From positions 1-40,322 of the forward strand of contig NZ_JXQZ01000064.1 in the NCBI RefSeq assembly GCF_000878135.1: a stretch of 40,322 nt of DNA, given 5' to 3'. The notes beneath the pieces are model-generated. The model made no database searches, was not told where the DNA came from, and saw nothing but the letters and a program-made list of their open reading frames with translations. The translations under genes were made by a program, and so were the position numbers. This DNA comes from Frigoribacterium sp. MEB024. GTDB taxonomy: Bacteria; Actinomycetota; Actinomycetes; Actinomycetales; Microbacteriaceae. Shown here one piece after another: positions 1-8,338 of this stretch (the first letter of the stretch is position 1; each line of letters starts with the position of its first letter).

Positions 1-960
1 GTTCTTCGCGAGGCTGGCGACCGTCGCGACGGCGATGGTCAGCACGATGAAGCCGAGCGAGAACCAGATCGGGATCTCGGGGATCCAGGTGATCGGCTCG
101 CCGCCGTTGATGAACGGCACCTCGTTGACGTGCAGGGCGTGGAACAACAGCTTGACGCCGATGAAGGCGAGGATGACCGCCAGGCCCTGGGCCAGGTACA
201 CGAGGCGCTCGAGCAGACCCGAGATGAGGAAGTACAGCTGACGCAGGCCGAGCAGCGAGAACGCGTTCGCCGTGAAGACGATGTAGGCCTCTTGCGTGAG
301 GCCGAAGATGGCCGGGATCGAGTCGAGCGCGAAGAGCACGTCGGTCAGGCCGATCGCGACCATGACGAGGAAGAGCGGGGTGAAGAGGCGCTTGCCGTCG
401 ACCTTGGTGGTCAGCTTCTGGCCGTCGTAGTCCTGCGAGGTGGGGATGACACGGCGCAGGGCACGGATGAGCTTGCTGTCCGCCTCGTCCTTCTCGTCGT
501 CGCCGTGGCCGCCCTTGACCTGGCTGTAGGCGAGCCAAAAGAGCAGGATGCCGAAGAGGTAGAAGACCCACGAGAAGTTCTCGATGATGACCACGCCGGC
601 CGCGATGAACAGACCGCGCGAGAGCAGGGCGATGGCGATGCCGACGAGCAGCACCTTCTGCTGGTAGATGCGGGGCACCGCGAAGCTCGTCATGATGATC
701 AGGAAGACGAACAGGTTGTCGACTGAGAGGGCCTTCTCGGTGATGTAGCCGGCGAAGTACTCGCCACCGAAGGTCCAGTTCGAGAAGACGCCCACGCCGA
801 CGCCGAACAGGACGGCGATGCCGATGTAGACGCCCGACCAGATGGCCGACTCGCGGATGGTCGGCTCGTGCGGCGTGCGGACGTGACTGAAGAAGTCGAA
901 GAACAGCAGGCCGATGATGCCGGCGATGGTGATCGCCCAGGTCAAGAAATGGACGTCCAT
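1..960 (-). CDS. TerC family integral membrane protein (3' end beyond window)
   Basis: The frame is open from an ATG at 960 to the window edge (320 codons, no stop seen), so the C-terminus is missing. The protein is a multi-spanning membrane protein of the TerC/Alx family, associated with metal (mainly Mn2+) handling and tellurium resistance. Visible family marks are EKALSVDNLFVF near residue 75 and GLTDVLFALDSIPAIFG near residue 205, both carrying the membrane-embedded acidic residues of TerC, and a charged cytoplasmic loop rich in Asp, Glu and Lys near residues 150-175. A strong Shine-Dalgarno GGAGGT lies 6 nt before the ATG. The gene is divergent from ftsY and preceded by a yybP-ykoY-like riboswitch, which supports a manganese role. 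Family assignment is firm; the transported ion is inferred from the family and the riboswitch. Confidence 0.93.
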   Translation of the reverse strand, partial: MDVHFLTWAITIAGIIGLLFFDFFSHVRTPHEPTIRESAIWSGVYIGIAVLFGVGVGVFSNWTFGGEYFAGYITEKALSVDNLFVFLIIMTSFAVPRIYQQKVLLVGIAIALLSRGLFIAAGVVIIENFSWVFYLFGILLFWLAYSQVKGGHGDDEKDEADSKLIRALRRVIPTSQDYDGQKLTTKVDGKRLFTPLFLVMVAIGLTDVLFALDSIPAIFGLTQEAYIVFTANAFSLLGLRQLYFLISGLLERLVYLAQGLAVILAFIGVKLLFHALHVNEVPFINGGEPITWIPEIPIWFSLGFIVLTIAVATVASLAKN

Positions 961-987
961 GTGTGTACCTCCAGTACGCAGCGGGTA

Positions 988-1105
988 CCGAAGGTCTCCT
1001 CCACTCGCGTCGCGTCCTGATCAGGACGGCTGCGAACCGGTGCACCGGGTCGAGATCGGTCTCTTCCGTATTGACGACGCCACCGCGTGGGAGTACTCCC
1101 CTTCA
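988..1105 (-). promoter_or_regulatory. yybP-ykoY (manganese) riboswitch candidate
   Basis: Read on the minus strand, the leader of the TerC gene holds the conserved yybP-ykoY blocks in order: AAGGGGAGTA (complement of 1094-1103), GTCGTCAATACGG (complement of 1066-1078) and GGAGACCTTC (complement of 990-999). A variable helical arm lies between the last two. These match the L1/L3 Mn2+-sensing junction known from this riboswitch class, which often controls TerC-like Mn2+ exporters. The aptamer ends about 28 nt before the ATG and the SD lies at 967-972, so translational control is plausible. A -10-like TGTAAGCT (complement of 1113-1120) sits just upstream. Recognition is by motif; no covariance search was run. 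Confidence 0.85.
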
Positions 1106-1156
1106 ACCTGGCGAGCTTACAGCCTCTGCACGTCCGCGGTCTCGTCCGGGGCCGAA

Positions 1157-1162
1157 TAAGCT
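1157..1162 (+). promoter_or_regulatory. ftsY -10 box, probable leaderless start
   Basis: TAAGCT fits the actinobacterial TANNNT -10 consensus and lies exactly 7 nt before the ftsY ATG at 1170. Transcription would therefore begin at or next to the start codon. No Shine-Dalgarno sequence is present. No convincing -35 is seen. Confidence 0.55.
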
Positions 1163-1169
1163 GGCCCGC

Positions 1170-2039
1170 ATGGCTTCCCCCTGGTCCCTCTCCGGTGCCC
1201 TCCGTGGCATGTTCGCCAAGAAGACGATCGACGAGACCACGTGGGACGACCTCGAGGCCGCCCTGATCGGCGCCGACTTCGGCCCCGACGTGACCGAGCA
1301 GATCATCGACGACCTGCAGGCGAAGGTGCAGCGCTACTCGACCACCGACCCCGCCGACCTCAAGCGCATGCTGCGCGAGACGCTCGAAGAACGGCTCTCG
1401 AAGCTCGACTCGACCCTCAAGCTCAGCGCCCGACCCGCCGTCGTGCTCATGGTCGGCGTCAACGGCGTCGGCAAGACGACGACCATCGGCAAGTTCGCCA
1501 AGTTCCTGCGGAACTACGACCGCTCGGTCGTCGTGGGGGCGGCCGACACCTTCCGTGCGGCGGCCGTCGAGCAGGTCGCGACCTGGGCCGAGCGTGCCGG
1601 CGCCCGCATCGTCCGCCCCCAGCAGCAGGGCCAAGACCCTGCGTCGGTGGCCTTCCAGACCGTCGAGCTCGCCATGCGCGAAGGCATCGAGATCGTCCTG
1701 ATCGACACGGCGGGGCGACTGCAGACGAAGTCGGGCCTGATGGACGAGCTCGGCAAGATCAAGCGCGTCGTCGAGAAGCAGACCGAGATCGCCGAGGTGC
1801 TGCTCGTGCTCGACGCGACGACCGGCCAGAACGGCCTGGCCCAGGCGCAGGCCTTCATCGAGCACGCCGGGGTGACCGGCCTCGTCCTGACGAAGCTCGA
1901 CGGCTCGGCCCGCGGCGGATTCGTCCTCGCGGTGCAGGAGCAGACCGGCATCCCGATCAAGCTCGTCGGTCAGGGCGAGGGCATCGGCGACCTCACCGGC
2001 TTCACCCCCCACGTGTTCGTCCAGAACCTCATCGCGTAG
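1170..2039 (+). CDS. ftsY: Signal recognition particle receptor FtsY
   Basis: A 289-residue SRP receptor GTPase that docks SRP-ribosome complexes at the membrane for co-translational insertion. After a short N domain (residues 1-85) the G domain shows the P-loop GVNGVGKTT (about 96-104), the insertion-box region with DTFRAAAVEQ, the G3 motif DTAGRL, the G4 motif TKLDG and the closing GQGEGIGDL. The long acidic A domain of E. coli FtsY is absent, as in other actinobacteria. The frame is open upstream to 963, but the ATG at 1170 starts the conserved N domain and follows a -10 box by 7 nt, so it was chosen. It is divergent from the TerC gene and ends at a 19-bp stem terminator. Confidence 0.97.
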   Translation: MASPWSLSGALRGMFAKKTIDETTWDDLEAALIGADFGPDVTEQIIDDLQAKVQRYSTTDPADLKRMLRETLEERLSKLDSTLKLSARPAVVLMVGVNGVGKTTTIGKFAKFLRNYDRSVVVGAADTFRAAAVEQVATWAERAGARIVRPQQQGQDPASVAFQTVELAMREGIEIVLIDTAGRLQTKSGLMDELGKIKRVVEKQTEIAEVLLVLDATTGQNGLAQAQAFIEHAGVTGLVLTKLDGSARGGFVLAVQEQTGIPIKLVGQGEGIGDLTGFTPHVFVQNLIA

Positions 2040-2060
2040 GCGCCCACGCGCCCCGGCACG

Positions 2061-2102
2061 GACGCAGGAGGCGCGGGTCACGCGACCCGCGCCTCCTGCG
2101 TC
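2061..2102. terminator. Bidirectional hairpin terminator between ftsY and lipA
   Basis: A perfect 19-bp inverted repeat (2061-2079 and 2084-2102) with a 4-nt loop lies between convergent ftsY and lipA. It has no strong T tract, as is common in GC-rich actinobacteria. Each arm contains the CGCGCCTCCTG 11-mer found dispersed elsewhere in the window. Confidence 0.8.
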
Positions 2103-2116
2103 CACCCCGGCGCGCG

Positions 2117-3103
2117 TCACACGGCCTGGCGCCCGGCCCCCGCCTCGAGCAGGTGGCGCAGCGCCTCGGGCACGACTCCGCCGCGTGCCTCGGTCGCCCG
2201 CGCCCACAGTCGACCCGCACGGTACGACGACCGCACGAGCGGCCCGGCGAGCACACCGCTGAAGCCCATGTCCTCCGCGATCTCGCGGAAGTCGACGAAC
2301 TCGTCCGGGTGCACCCACCGGGCGACCGGCAGGTGCCGGGGGCTGGGGCGCAGGTACTGGGTCAGCGTGATGATGTCGGTGTGCGCCTCCCGGAGTCGTT
2401 CGAGGGCGTCGACGACCTCACCTCGTTCCTCACCCATGCCGAGGATCAGGTTCGACTTCGTCACGAGGCCGGCGTCGTGACCCTGTGTGATGACGTCGAG
2501 GGACCGCTCGAAGGTGAACGCGGGGCGGATGCGCTTGAAGATGCGCGGCACCGTCTCGACGTTGTGGGCGAAGACCTCGGGCCGGGCGTCGAAGACCTGC
2601 CCGAGCAGGTCGGGGCGAGCGTTGAAGTCGGGGACGAGGATCTCGACGCCCGTGCCCGGGTTCAGCTCGTGGACGCGGCGGATGGTCTCGGCGTAGAGCC
2701 ACGCGCCTCCGTCGTCGAGGTCGTCGCGCGCGACGCCGGTGACGGTCGCATAACGCAGCCCCATCTCGCGCACCGACTCGGCGACCGACAGGGGCTCGCG
2801 GCGGTCGATCGGGCTCGGCTTGCCCGTGTCGATCTGACAGAAGTCACAGCGGCGCGTGCACTGCGAGCCGCCGATCAGGAACGTCGCCTCGCGGTCCTCC
2901 CAGCACTCGAAGATGTTCGGACAGCCGGCCTCCTGGCAGACGGTGTGCAGCTTCTTGTCGACCACGAGCTCGGTCAGGGCGCGGTACTCGGGGCCCTGCT
3001 TGGCGGTGGTCTTGATCCAGGTCGGCTTCTTCTCGATCGGGGTCTCGGCGTTGCGGGCCTCGACGCGCAGCAGCCGTCGGCCCTCGGGGGCGGTCGTCGT
3101 CAT
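2117..3103 (-). CDS. lipA: Lipoyl synthase LipA
   Basis: A 328-residue radical SAM enzyme that inserts two sulfurs into protein-bound octanoyl groups to make lipoate for 2-oxoacid dehydrogenases and the glycine cleavage H protein. The auxiliary-cluster cysteines (C56, C61, C67 in [15 protein letters not shown]) and the radical SAM motif CTRRCDFC (C82, C86, C89) are all intact. The C-terminal RSSYRAG carries the conserved serine that ligates the auxiliary cluster. The ATG at 3103 overlaps the lipB stop by four bases (ATGA), so lipB and lipA are translationally coupled. Length matches the family. Confidence 0.97.
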   Translation of the reverse strand: MTTTAPEGRRLLRVEARNAETPIEKKPTWIKTTAKQGPEYRALTELVVDKKLHTVCQEAGCPNIFECWEDREATFLIGGSQCTRRCDFCQIDTGKPSPIDRREPLSVAESVREMGLRYATVTGVARDDLDDGGAWLYAETIRRVHELNPGTGVEILVPDFNARPDLLGQVFDARPEVFAHNVETVPRIFKRIRPAFTFERSLDVITQGHDAGLVTKSNLILGMGEERGEVVDALERLREAHTDIITLTQYLRPSPRHLPVARWVHPDEFVDFREIAEDMGFSGVLAGPLVRSSYRAGRLWARATEARGGVVPEALRHLLEAGAGRQAV

Positions 3104-3783
3104 CGGTGGGCTCCCACAGGGTCGGGTCGGGCCGGCCGGCGTCCGGCGGTCTCGAGGCTGGTCAGGTACGTGGTCAGGGCCGTCTCGAGGGCGTCCGCGA
3201 CGTCGGTGACGGCCACGTGCCTCCCGGAGGCGCGGGTCAGGCTGGTCACGCCGGCGTCGGTGATGCCGCAGGGCACGATCTGGGCGTAGGGGGACAGGTC
3301 GGCGTCGCAGGTGAGGGCGACTCCGTGCATCGTCACGCCCTCGGCGACCCGCACGCCGACCGCCGCGACCTTGTCGTCACCGAGGGGCCCCGGCACCCAG
3401 GCACCGCTGCGCCCGGCCACCCGCACGGCCGACACTCCGACGCCCGAGCACACCTCGATCAGGCACGCCTCGAGCGCGCGGACGTGCGCGACGACGTCGA
3501 GCGGCTCGGGCAGGCGCACGATCGGGTACGCCACGAGCTGGCCGGGGCCGTGCCAGGTGATGCGTCCGCCGCGGTCGACCGGGACGACGGGGGAGCCGTC
3601 GCGAGGCAGGTCGGTCGGTTGCGTGCGCGTACCTGCCGTGTAGACGGACGGGTGCTGGCAGAGGACGAGTGCCGAGTCGAGCCGGCCGGCCACCACGTCG
3701 GCGTGCAGTCGCCGCTGCAGGCGCAGCCCCTCGCGGTAGTCGAGCGGCGGACCCGTCAGGCCGACACGTCGCGTCGTGGTCAT
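3100..3783 (-). CDS. lipB: Octanoyltransferase LipB
   Basis: A 227-residue lipoyl(octanoyl) transferase that moves octanoate from acyl carrier protein to lipoyl domains, supplying LipA encoded just downstream. Family motifs are [18 protein letters not shown] (about 71-88), the catalytic Lys138 in [15 protein letters not shown], and the acyl-accepting Cys172 in QIVPCGI. The ATG at 3783 lies 6 nt downstream of a -10-like TACCCT with no SD between them, which suggests a leaderless mRNA. It is divergent from ffh. Confidence 0.96.
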   Translation of the reverse strand: MTTTRRVGLTGPPLDYREGLRLQRRLHADVVAGRLDSALVLCQHPSVYTAGTRTQPTDLPRDGSPVVPVDRGGRITWHGPGQLVAYPIVRLPEPLDVVAHVRALEACLIEVCSGVGVSAVRVAGRSGAWVPGPLGDDKVAAVGVRVAEGVTMHGVALTCDADLSPYAQIVPCGITDAGVTSLTRASGRHVAVTDVADALETALTTYLTSLETAGRRPARPDPVGAHR

Positions 3784-3789
3784 GCCCCG

Positions 3790-3819
3790 AGGGTAACCTC
3801 ATTGATGAACCGAGTACAA
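3790..3819 (-). promoter_or_regulatory. lipBA promoter
   Basis: On the minus strand a -35-like TTGTAC (complement of 3814-3819) and a -10 TACCCT (complement of 3790-3795) are separated by 18 bp. The -10 ends 6 nt before the lipB ATG, so the transcript is probably leaderless. Confidence 0.5.
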
Positions 3820-3872
3820 CAAAGCCGGGCCGAGGAGGTGCGGCCACGCAGCGCGGGACGCCGACGGTCGGT

Positions 3873-3878
3873 TAAGAT
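3873..3878 (+). promoter_or_regulatory. ffh -10 box
   Basis: TAAGAT lies 9 nt before the ffh ATG and no Shine-Dalgarno is seen between them. Transcription should begin within a few bases of the start codon. Confidence 0.5.
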
Positions 3879-3887
3879 GGGCGCACC

Positions 3888-5462
3888 ATGGCCACTTTTG
3901 GAACCCTCTCCGACCGCCTCGCGGAAACCTTCAAGAACCTCCGCAACAAGGGCAAGCTGAGTCCCGCCGACGTCGACGGCACCGTGCGCGAGATCCGTCG
4001 CGCCCTGCTCGACGCCGACGTCGCGTTCGACGTCGTCAAGGCCTTCACGAACACGGTGCGCGACCGCGCCCTCGGCGACGAGGTCAGCAAGGCCCTGAAC
4101 CCCGCGCAGCAGGTCGTCCAGATCGTCAACGAAGAACTGGTGCAGATCCTCGGCGGTCAGCAGCGTCGGCTCGAGTTCGCCAAGAACCCGCCGACCGTCA
4201 TCATGCTCGCCGGCCTCCAGGGTGCCGGCAAGACGACGCTCGCGGGCAAGCTGGCCAAGTGGCTCGCGAAGGACGGCCACACGCCCATGCTCGTGGCGGC
4301 CGACCTCCAGCGTCCCAACGCGGTGACGCAGCTGCAGGTCGTCGGAGAGCAGGCCGGCGCCCACGTCTTCGCGCCCGAGCCCGGCAACGGCGTGGGTGAC
4401 CCGGTGAAGGTCGCCAAGCAGGCCATCAAGTACGCCCGCGACAAGCAGTACGACACGGTCATCGTCGACACGGCCGGTCGTCTCGGCGTCGACGCCGAGC
4501 TCATGAAGCAGGCCGCGAACATCCGCAAGGCCGTGGACCCCGACGAGGTGCTGTTCGTCATCGACGCGATGATCGGTCAGGACGCCGTCGCCACCGCCAA
4601 GGCCTTCCAGGACGGCGTCGACTTCACCGGCGTCGTGCTCTCGAAGCTCGACGGCGACGCCCGCGGTGGTGCCGCCCTCAGCGTCGCGTCGGTCACCGGC
4701 CGCCCCATCATGTTCGCGTCGACGGGCGAGTCGCTCGACGACTTCGAGCCGTTCCACCCCGACCGCATGGCGAGCCGCATCCTCGACCTCGGTGACATCC
4801 TCTCGCTCATCGAGCAGGCCCAGCAGGCCTTCGACGAAGAAGAGGCGATGGCGGTCGCGCAGAAGATCGCGACCGACTCCTTCACGCTCGACGACTTCCT
4901 CACGCAGATGCAGCAGCTGCGCAAGATGGGCTCGATCAAGGGCATGCTCGGCATGCTGCCGGGCGCCAAGGGCATGCGCGAGCAGCTCGAGAACTTCGAC
5001 GAGCGCGAGATCGTCCGCACCGAGGCGATCATCCAGTCGATGACGCAGCAAGAGCGTGCGATGCCCAAGCTGCTCAACGGCTCGCGTCGCCTCCGCATCG
5101 CGCGCGGTTCGGGCATGACCGTCACCGACGTCAACCAGCTCGTGCAGCGCTTCGAGCAGGCCTCGAAGATGATGAAGACCGTCGCCAAGGGCGGCGTGCC
5201 CCAGGTCCCCGGCATGGGCCCGATCCCCGGCGCCTCGTACGCCGGCAAGAAGGCGCAGCCCAAGAAGAAGGGCTCGAAGGCCGGCAACCCGGCCAAGCGC
5301 GCCGCTCAGAACGCCGCCCTCGCCACCGGTGCCAAGCCCGCTTCGTCCGCTCCCGGCGGTTCCGGCTTCGGACTGGGCGGCGGTGGTGGTGCCACGGCCG
5401 GTGGCACGGCACCCTCGCCCGAAGAGCTCGCGTCGCTGCAGAAGATGCTCGGGCGCGGCTGA
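3888..5462 (+). CDS. ffh: Signal recognition particle protein Ffh (SRP54)
   Basis: A 524-residue SRP GTPase that binds 4.5S RNA and nascent hydrophobic segments and partners with FtsY, encoded about 2 kb upstream. The N domain covers residues 1-95. The G domain carries P-loop GLQGAGKTT (about 109-117), ADLQRPNAV, DTAGRL and SKLDGDARGG. The Met-rich M domain holds the SRP RNA-binding helix-turn-helix near NGSRRLRIARGSG. A Lys/Ala-rich then Gly-rich tail (from about residue 435) ends in SPEELASLQKMLGRG and is longer than in E. coli but usual in actinobacteria. The ATG at 3888 follows a -10 box by 9 nt. Confidence 0.97.
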   Translation: MATFGTLSDRLAETFKNLRNKGKLSPADVDGTVREIRRALLDADVAFDVVKAFTNTVRDRALGDEVSKALNPAQQVVQIVNEELVQILGGQQRRLEFAKNPPTVIMLAGLQGAGKTTLAGKLAKWLAKDGHTPMLVAADLQRPNAVTQLQVVGEQAGAHVFAPEPGNGVGDPVKVAKQAIKYARDKQYDTVIVDTAGRLGVDAELMKQAANIRKAVDPDEVLFVIDAMIGQDAVATAKAFQDGVDFTGVVLSKLDGDARGGAALSVASVTGRPIMFASTGESLDDFEPFHPDRMASRILDLGDILSLIEQAQQAFDEEEAMAVAQKIATDSFTLDDFLTQMQQLRKMGSIKGMLGMLPGAKGMREQLENFDEREIVRTEAIIQSMTQQERAMPKLLNGSRRLRIARGSGMTVTDVNQLVQRFEQASKMMKTVAKGGVPQVPGMGPIPGASYAGKKAQPKKKGSKAGNPAKRAAQNAALATGAKPASSAPGGSGFGLGGGGGATAGGTAPSPEELASLQKMLGRG

Positions 5463-5465
5463 CCC

Positions 5466-5480
5466 GACCCGCGCCTCCTG
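5466..5480 (+). repeat. Dispersed CGCGCCTCCTG motif, copy after ffh
   Basis: GACCCGCGCCTCCTG starts 4 nt after the ffh stop. It is identical over 15 bases to the right arm of the ftsY terminator (2084-2098). Confidence 0.6.
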
Positions 5481-5488
5481 ACGATCGT

Positions 5489-5523
5489 CGACGCCCGTCC
5501 CGCCTGACGCGGGGTGGGCGTCG
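5489..5523 (+). terminator. ffh terminator hairpin
   Basis: Arms 5489-5503 and 5509-5523 form a 15-bp stem with two G-U wobbles and a 5-nt loop, 26 nt after the ffh stop. There is no T tract. Confidence 0.6.
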
Positions 5524-5524
5524 T

Positions 5525-5588
5525 CGTCCCTGCGTAACGACGTCCGTGCCTGACGTCGTCCGTGCCTGACGTCGTCCGTGCACGACGT
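5525..5588. repeat. 16-bp tandem repeat, about four units
   Basis: Two identical units CGTCCGTGCCTGACGT lie at 5541-5556 and 5557-5572, followed by a third with two changes (5573-5588). A fourth, degenerate copy (12 of 16 matches) precedes them at 5525-5540. The array fills the gap between the ffh terminator and the 3' end of the ligase gene on the other strand. Confidence 0.85.
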
Positions 5589-5601
5589 CGGACGCGGCGC
5601 C

Positions 5602-6747
5602 TCACTCGGCTGCGGACAACCCCTCGTCGAACTCGCGGACCAGCGAGGCCACGACGGGCCGGAGGTCTCCGCCGTGGGCGGCGGCGACGGCGAGCTGGCG
5701 CTGGTAGCTGGCCCCGCGGTCGGTGATCACCGCGAGCGAGTGCAGTTCGTCGAGGCAGCCGAGGCGTTCGGCCGCCGGCTCGAGCGACGTCACGAGTTCG
5801 CGCAGGTCGTCCGTCACCAGTCGTTCGTCGCCGGCCGCGTTCTGGATCACGATGGCGTCCATGCCGTACCGGGCGGCGCGCCACTTGTTCTCGCGGACGA
5901 ACCACGGCTGCATGCTCGTCAGGGTCTCGCCGCGGTCGAGCCGCTCGGACATGTCGTCGACGAGGCACTGCACCAGTGCCGTCACGGCGGCGAGCTCGTC
6001 GGTCGTCGCGATGCCGTCGAAGACGCGCGTCTCGAGGGTGCCCCACTTCGGCGAGGGACGGAGGTCCCAGCGCAGTTCGCTGTGGTCGTCGATCACGCCG
6101 GTGTGGGTCATGTCGGCGACCATGGCCTCGTATTCGGACCAGGTCGCGAACTGGGGCGGCAGACCCGCCGTCGGCAGCTGCTGGAACATCAGGGCCCGGT
6201 TCGAGGCGTATCCCGTCTCTTCCCCGACCCAGAACGGGCTGGACGCCGTCAGGGCCTGGAAGTGCGGCAGGTAGGTGAGCATGCCGTTGAGGATCGGCAG
6301 CACCTTGGCGCGGTCGTCGATGCCGACGTGCACGTGGACCCCCCAGATCATCATCTGGCGGCCCCACCAGCGCGTGCGGTCGATCAGCGTGGCGTAGCGC
6401 TCCTTGTCGGGGGTCACCTCCTGGTCGACGTAGCGGCTGTAGGGGTGCGTTCCGGCACACATCAGGTCGGCGCCGAGCACCGAGGCGGGGCCGCGGACCT
6501 GGTCGATCGTGCCCTTCAGGTCGTCGACGGCGTCGGCGACGCGGTGGTGGACGCCCGTGACGACCTCGACCGTGTTGGTGAGCAGTTCGTTGGTCAGTCG
6601 CTCGGGGCCGCCGTCGTTCACGTGGGCCAGGTCGGCGAGGATCGCCGGGGCGTGCGGCGCCAGCTCGCCCGACTCGTGGTCGACGAGGGCGAGCTCCCAC
6701 TCGACGCCGAGGGTCGACCGCTCTGAGGTCGTGAAATCGATGCGCAT
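5602..6747 (-). CDS. YbdK-type carboxylate-amine ligase (glutamate-cysteine ligase 2 family)
   Basis: A 381-residue member of the GCS2/YbdK family, ATP-dependent ligases that couple glutamate or a similar carboxylate to an amine. The N-terminal GVEWELALVD is the actinobacterial form of the family's GVE-E metal/ATP-binding strand, and GVHVHVGIDD carries the conserved metal-binding histidines. NELLTNTVEVVTGVH and the SPFWVGEETGYASNRALM region are typical. The physiological substrate cannot be told from sequence; many actinobacteria carry such genes without making glutathione. It starts with ATG at 6747, stands alone on the minus strand, and is divergent from rpsP across 303 bp. Confidence 0.9.
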   Translation of the reverse strand: MRIDFTTSERSTLGVEWELALVDHESGELAPHAPAILADLAHVNDGGPERLTNELLTNTVEVVTGVHHRVADAVDDLKGTIDQVRGPASVLGADLMCAGTHPYSRYVDQEVTPDKERYATLIDRTRWWGRQMMIWGVHVHVGIDDRAKVLPILNGMLTYLPHFQALTASSPFWVGEETGYASNRALMFQQLPTAGLPPQFATWSEYEAMVADMTHTGVIDDHSELRWDLRPSPKWGTLETRVFDGIATTDELAAVTALVQCLVDDMSERLDRGETLTSMQPWFVRENKWRAARYGMDAIVIQNAAGDERLVTDDLRELVTSLEPAAERLGCLDELHSLAVITDRGASYQRQLAVAAAHGGDLRPVVASLVREFDEGLSAAE

Positions 6748-7050
6748 CCGCGTGGCCTTCCCGTGGGCGTCAGGGCGGGTCCATCCTGCCAGTCGGGGCG
6801 CGCAGGGGGCCGTCGACGGAGCAGGTGGGCACGTCCTGAGTCGTCCGATGACGCCGGGGAGGCGCGGTGCCCAACACGACGCGAAGCAATTCGTGCAGAT
6901 GGCCTTTCGTCTGCAACAATGGGAGGTCGAGTCTTCTGTCGTCCGACCCTCTAATCAGGCGACGTTCGACTCCCATCAGAGCTTTCGAGCCGAGTGTGCC
7001 CCCACGCTCACGGCTGGCTACTCGCCCACATCACATCACACAGGAGAATT
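6748..7050 (+). promoter_or_regulatory. Intergenic region with rpsP promoter and leader
   Basis: This 303-bp gap separates the divergent ligase and rpsP genes. A -10-like AACAAT at 6915-6920 sits in the context GCAACAATGGG, resembling the ACAATAGG context before rplS. A second AT-rich spot, CTCTAATC, lies at 6950-6957. Transcription from the first would give a leader of about 125 nt. The rpsP SD (AGGAG) is at 7042-7046. The short reading frames here lack coding character and no gene was called. Confidence 0.4.
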
Positions 7051-7467
7051 GTGGCTGTCAAGATCCGTCTCAAGCGCATGGGCAAGATCCGCGCCCCCTA
7101 CTACCGCATCGTCGTCGCCGACTCGCGCACCAAGCGTGACGGTCGCGTCATCGAAGAGATCGGCAAGTACCACCCCACCGAAGAGCCTTCGTTCATCGAG
7201 GTCGAGTCCGAGCGTGCGCAGTACTGGCTCTCCGTCGGCGCACAGCCGACCGAACAGGTCGCCGCGCTGCTGAAGCTCACGGGTGACTGGGGCAAGTTCA
7301 AGGGCGACGCCGACGCCGTCAGCACCGTCAAGACCAAGGCCCCGAAAGAGGCCTTCGTCGCCGACGAGAAGAAGAAGCCGGTCCTCGTGCCCAAGACCGA
7401 GAAGCCCGCCGTCAAGGCCGAGGCTCCCGCCGAGTCCAGCGACGACGCCGAGACCACCGAGGCGTAG
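7051..7467 (+). CDS. rpsP: 30S ribosomal protein S16
   Basis: A 138-residue S16, an assembly protein of the 30S body. The conserved core is [19 protein letters not shown] through KYHPTEEP and the [12 protein letters not shown] segment. After about residue 85 a Lys/Ala/Glu-rich extension typical of actinobacterial S16 follows. The GTG at 7051 is chosen because an AGGAG SD lies 4 nt before it and the protein begins exactly at the conserved VAVKIRL. It heads the run rpsP-KH-rimM-trmD with gaps of 3-4 nt. Confidence 0.97.
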   Translation: MAVKIRLKRMGKIRAPYYRIVVADSRTKRDGRVIEEIGKYHPTEEPSFIEVESERAQYWLSVGAQPTEQVAALLKLTGDWGKFKGDADAVSTVKTKAPKEAFVADEKKKPVLVPKTEKPAVKAEAPAESSDDAETTEA

Positions 7468-7470
7468 TCG

Positions 7471-7707
7471 GTGCTCGCACCTGCACTCGAACACCTCGTC
7501 CGGGGGATCGTCGATCACCCGGACGAGGTGCAGGTCGTGGAGAAGAACTCCCCGCGAGGCGACGTCCTCGAGGTGCACGTCCACGCGGACGACCTCGGTC
7601 GCGTGATCGGCCGCGCCGGCCGCACCGCCAAGGCCCTCCGCACCCTGATCACGGCACTGGCCGACGGCAAGCGTGTCCGGGTCGACGTCGTCGACGGCGA
7701 TCTCTAG
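7471..7707 (+). CDS. khpA: KH-domain RNA-binding protein (KhpA/YlqC type)
   Basis: A 78-residue single KH domain protein with the RNA-contacting GxxG loop GRAG (about 47-50) in RVIGRAGRTAKALRTLI. Members of this family, encoded between rpsP and rimM in many Gram-positives, bind RNA with little specificity; in firmicutes they pair with KhpB and affect cell division. The start is GTG at 7471, 3 nt after the rpsP stop, with no SD of its own, so translation is probably coupled to rpsP. Confidence 0.93.
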   Translation: MLAPALEHLVRGIVDHPDEVQVVEKNSPRGDVLEVHVHADDLGRVIGRAGRTAKALRTLITALADGKRVRVDVVDGDL

Positions 7708-7711
7708 AGCC

Positions 7712-8335
7712 GTGCCGTCCGACCGCAAGACCGAACTCCGGGTGGGGCGCCTCACCAAGGCCCACGGCCTCAAGGGCGCCCTCAAGCTCGAACTCTTCAC
7801 CGACACCCCCGAACAGCGCTTCGTGCCGGGTGCCGTGTTCCGCCTGCAGGTGCCCGCCGACAGCGCCTGGCACGACAAGACCCTCACCCTCACCGAGTTG
7901 CGCTGGTACAACAGCCACCCGGTGGGCTTCTTCGAGGGCGTCGACGACCGCACTGCCGCCGAGTCCCTCGTCAAGGCGATCCTCTGGGTCGACCAAGACA
8001 CGGACGAGCTGCCGCACGAGGACGACGCCTGGTACGACCACCAGCTGGTCGGCCTCCGCGTCGAACGTGACGGTGTCGTCGTCGGCACCGTGGCCCGGGT
8101 CGATCACCTGCCGGCCCAAGACCTCCTCGCGGTCGACACCGCGTCAGGCGAGGTTCTCGTCCCGTTCGTCTCGGCCCTCGTGCCGAAGGTCGACGTCGAG
8201 GCCGGCGTGGTCGTCGTGACCCCGCCGCAAGGGCTGTTCGAAGAGCTGGCCGACGACACGGACGACGAGCCGGCGTTCGACGGCGTCGACGAGCCGGCCT
8301 CCGAGGGCGAGTCCGCTCCCGACGACGAGCGCTGA
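7712..8335 (+). CDS. rimM: Ribosome maturation factor RimM
   Basis: A 207-residue RimM, which binds S19 and helps 30S head maturation. The N-terminal RVGRLTKAHGLKGALKLELFTD is the family signature, and the PRC-barrel half shows DDAWYDHQLVGLRV and VLVPFVSALVPKVD. An acidic Asp/Glu tail (after about residue 178) is typical of actinobacteria. The frame is open further upstream, but the GTG at 7712, 4 nt after the KH gene stop, gives the standard N-terminus. Confidence 0.95.
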   Translation: MPSDRKTELRVGRLTKAHGLKGALKLELFTDTPEQRFVPGAVFRLQVPADSAWHDKTLTLTELRWYNSHPVGFFEGVDDRTAAESLVKAILWVDQDTDELPHEDDAWYDHQLVGLRVERDGVVVGTVARVDHLPAQDLLAVDTASGEVLVPFVSALVPKVDVEAGVVVVTPPQGLFEELADDTDDEPAFDGVDEPASEGESAPDDER

Positions 8336-8338
8336 CGC

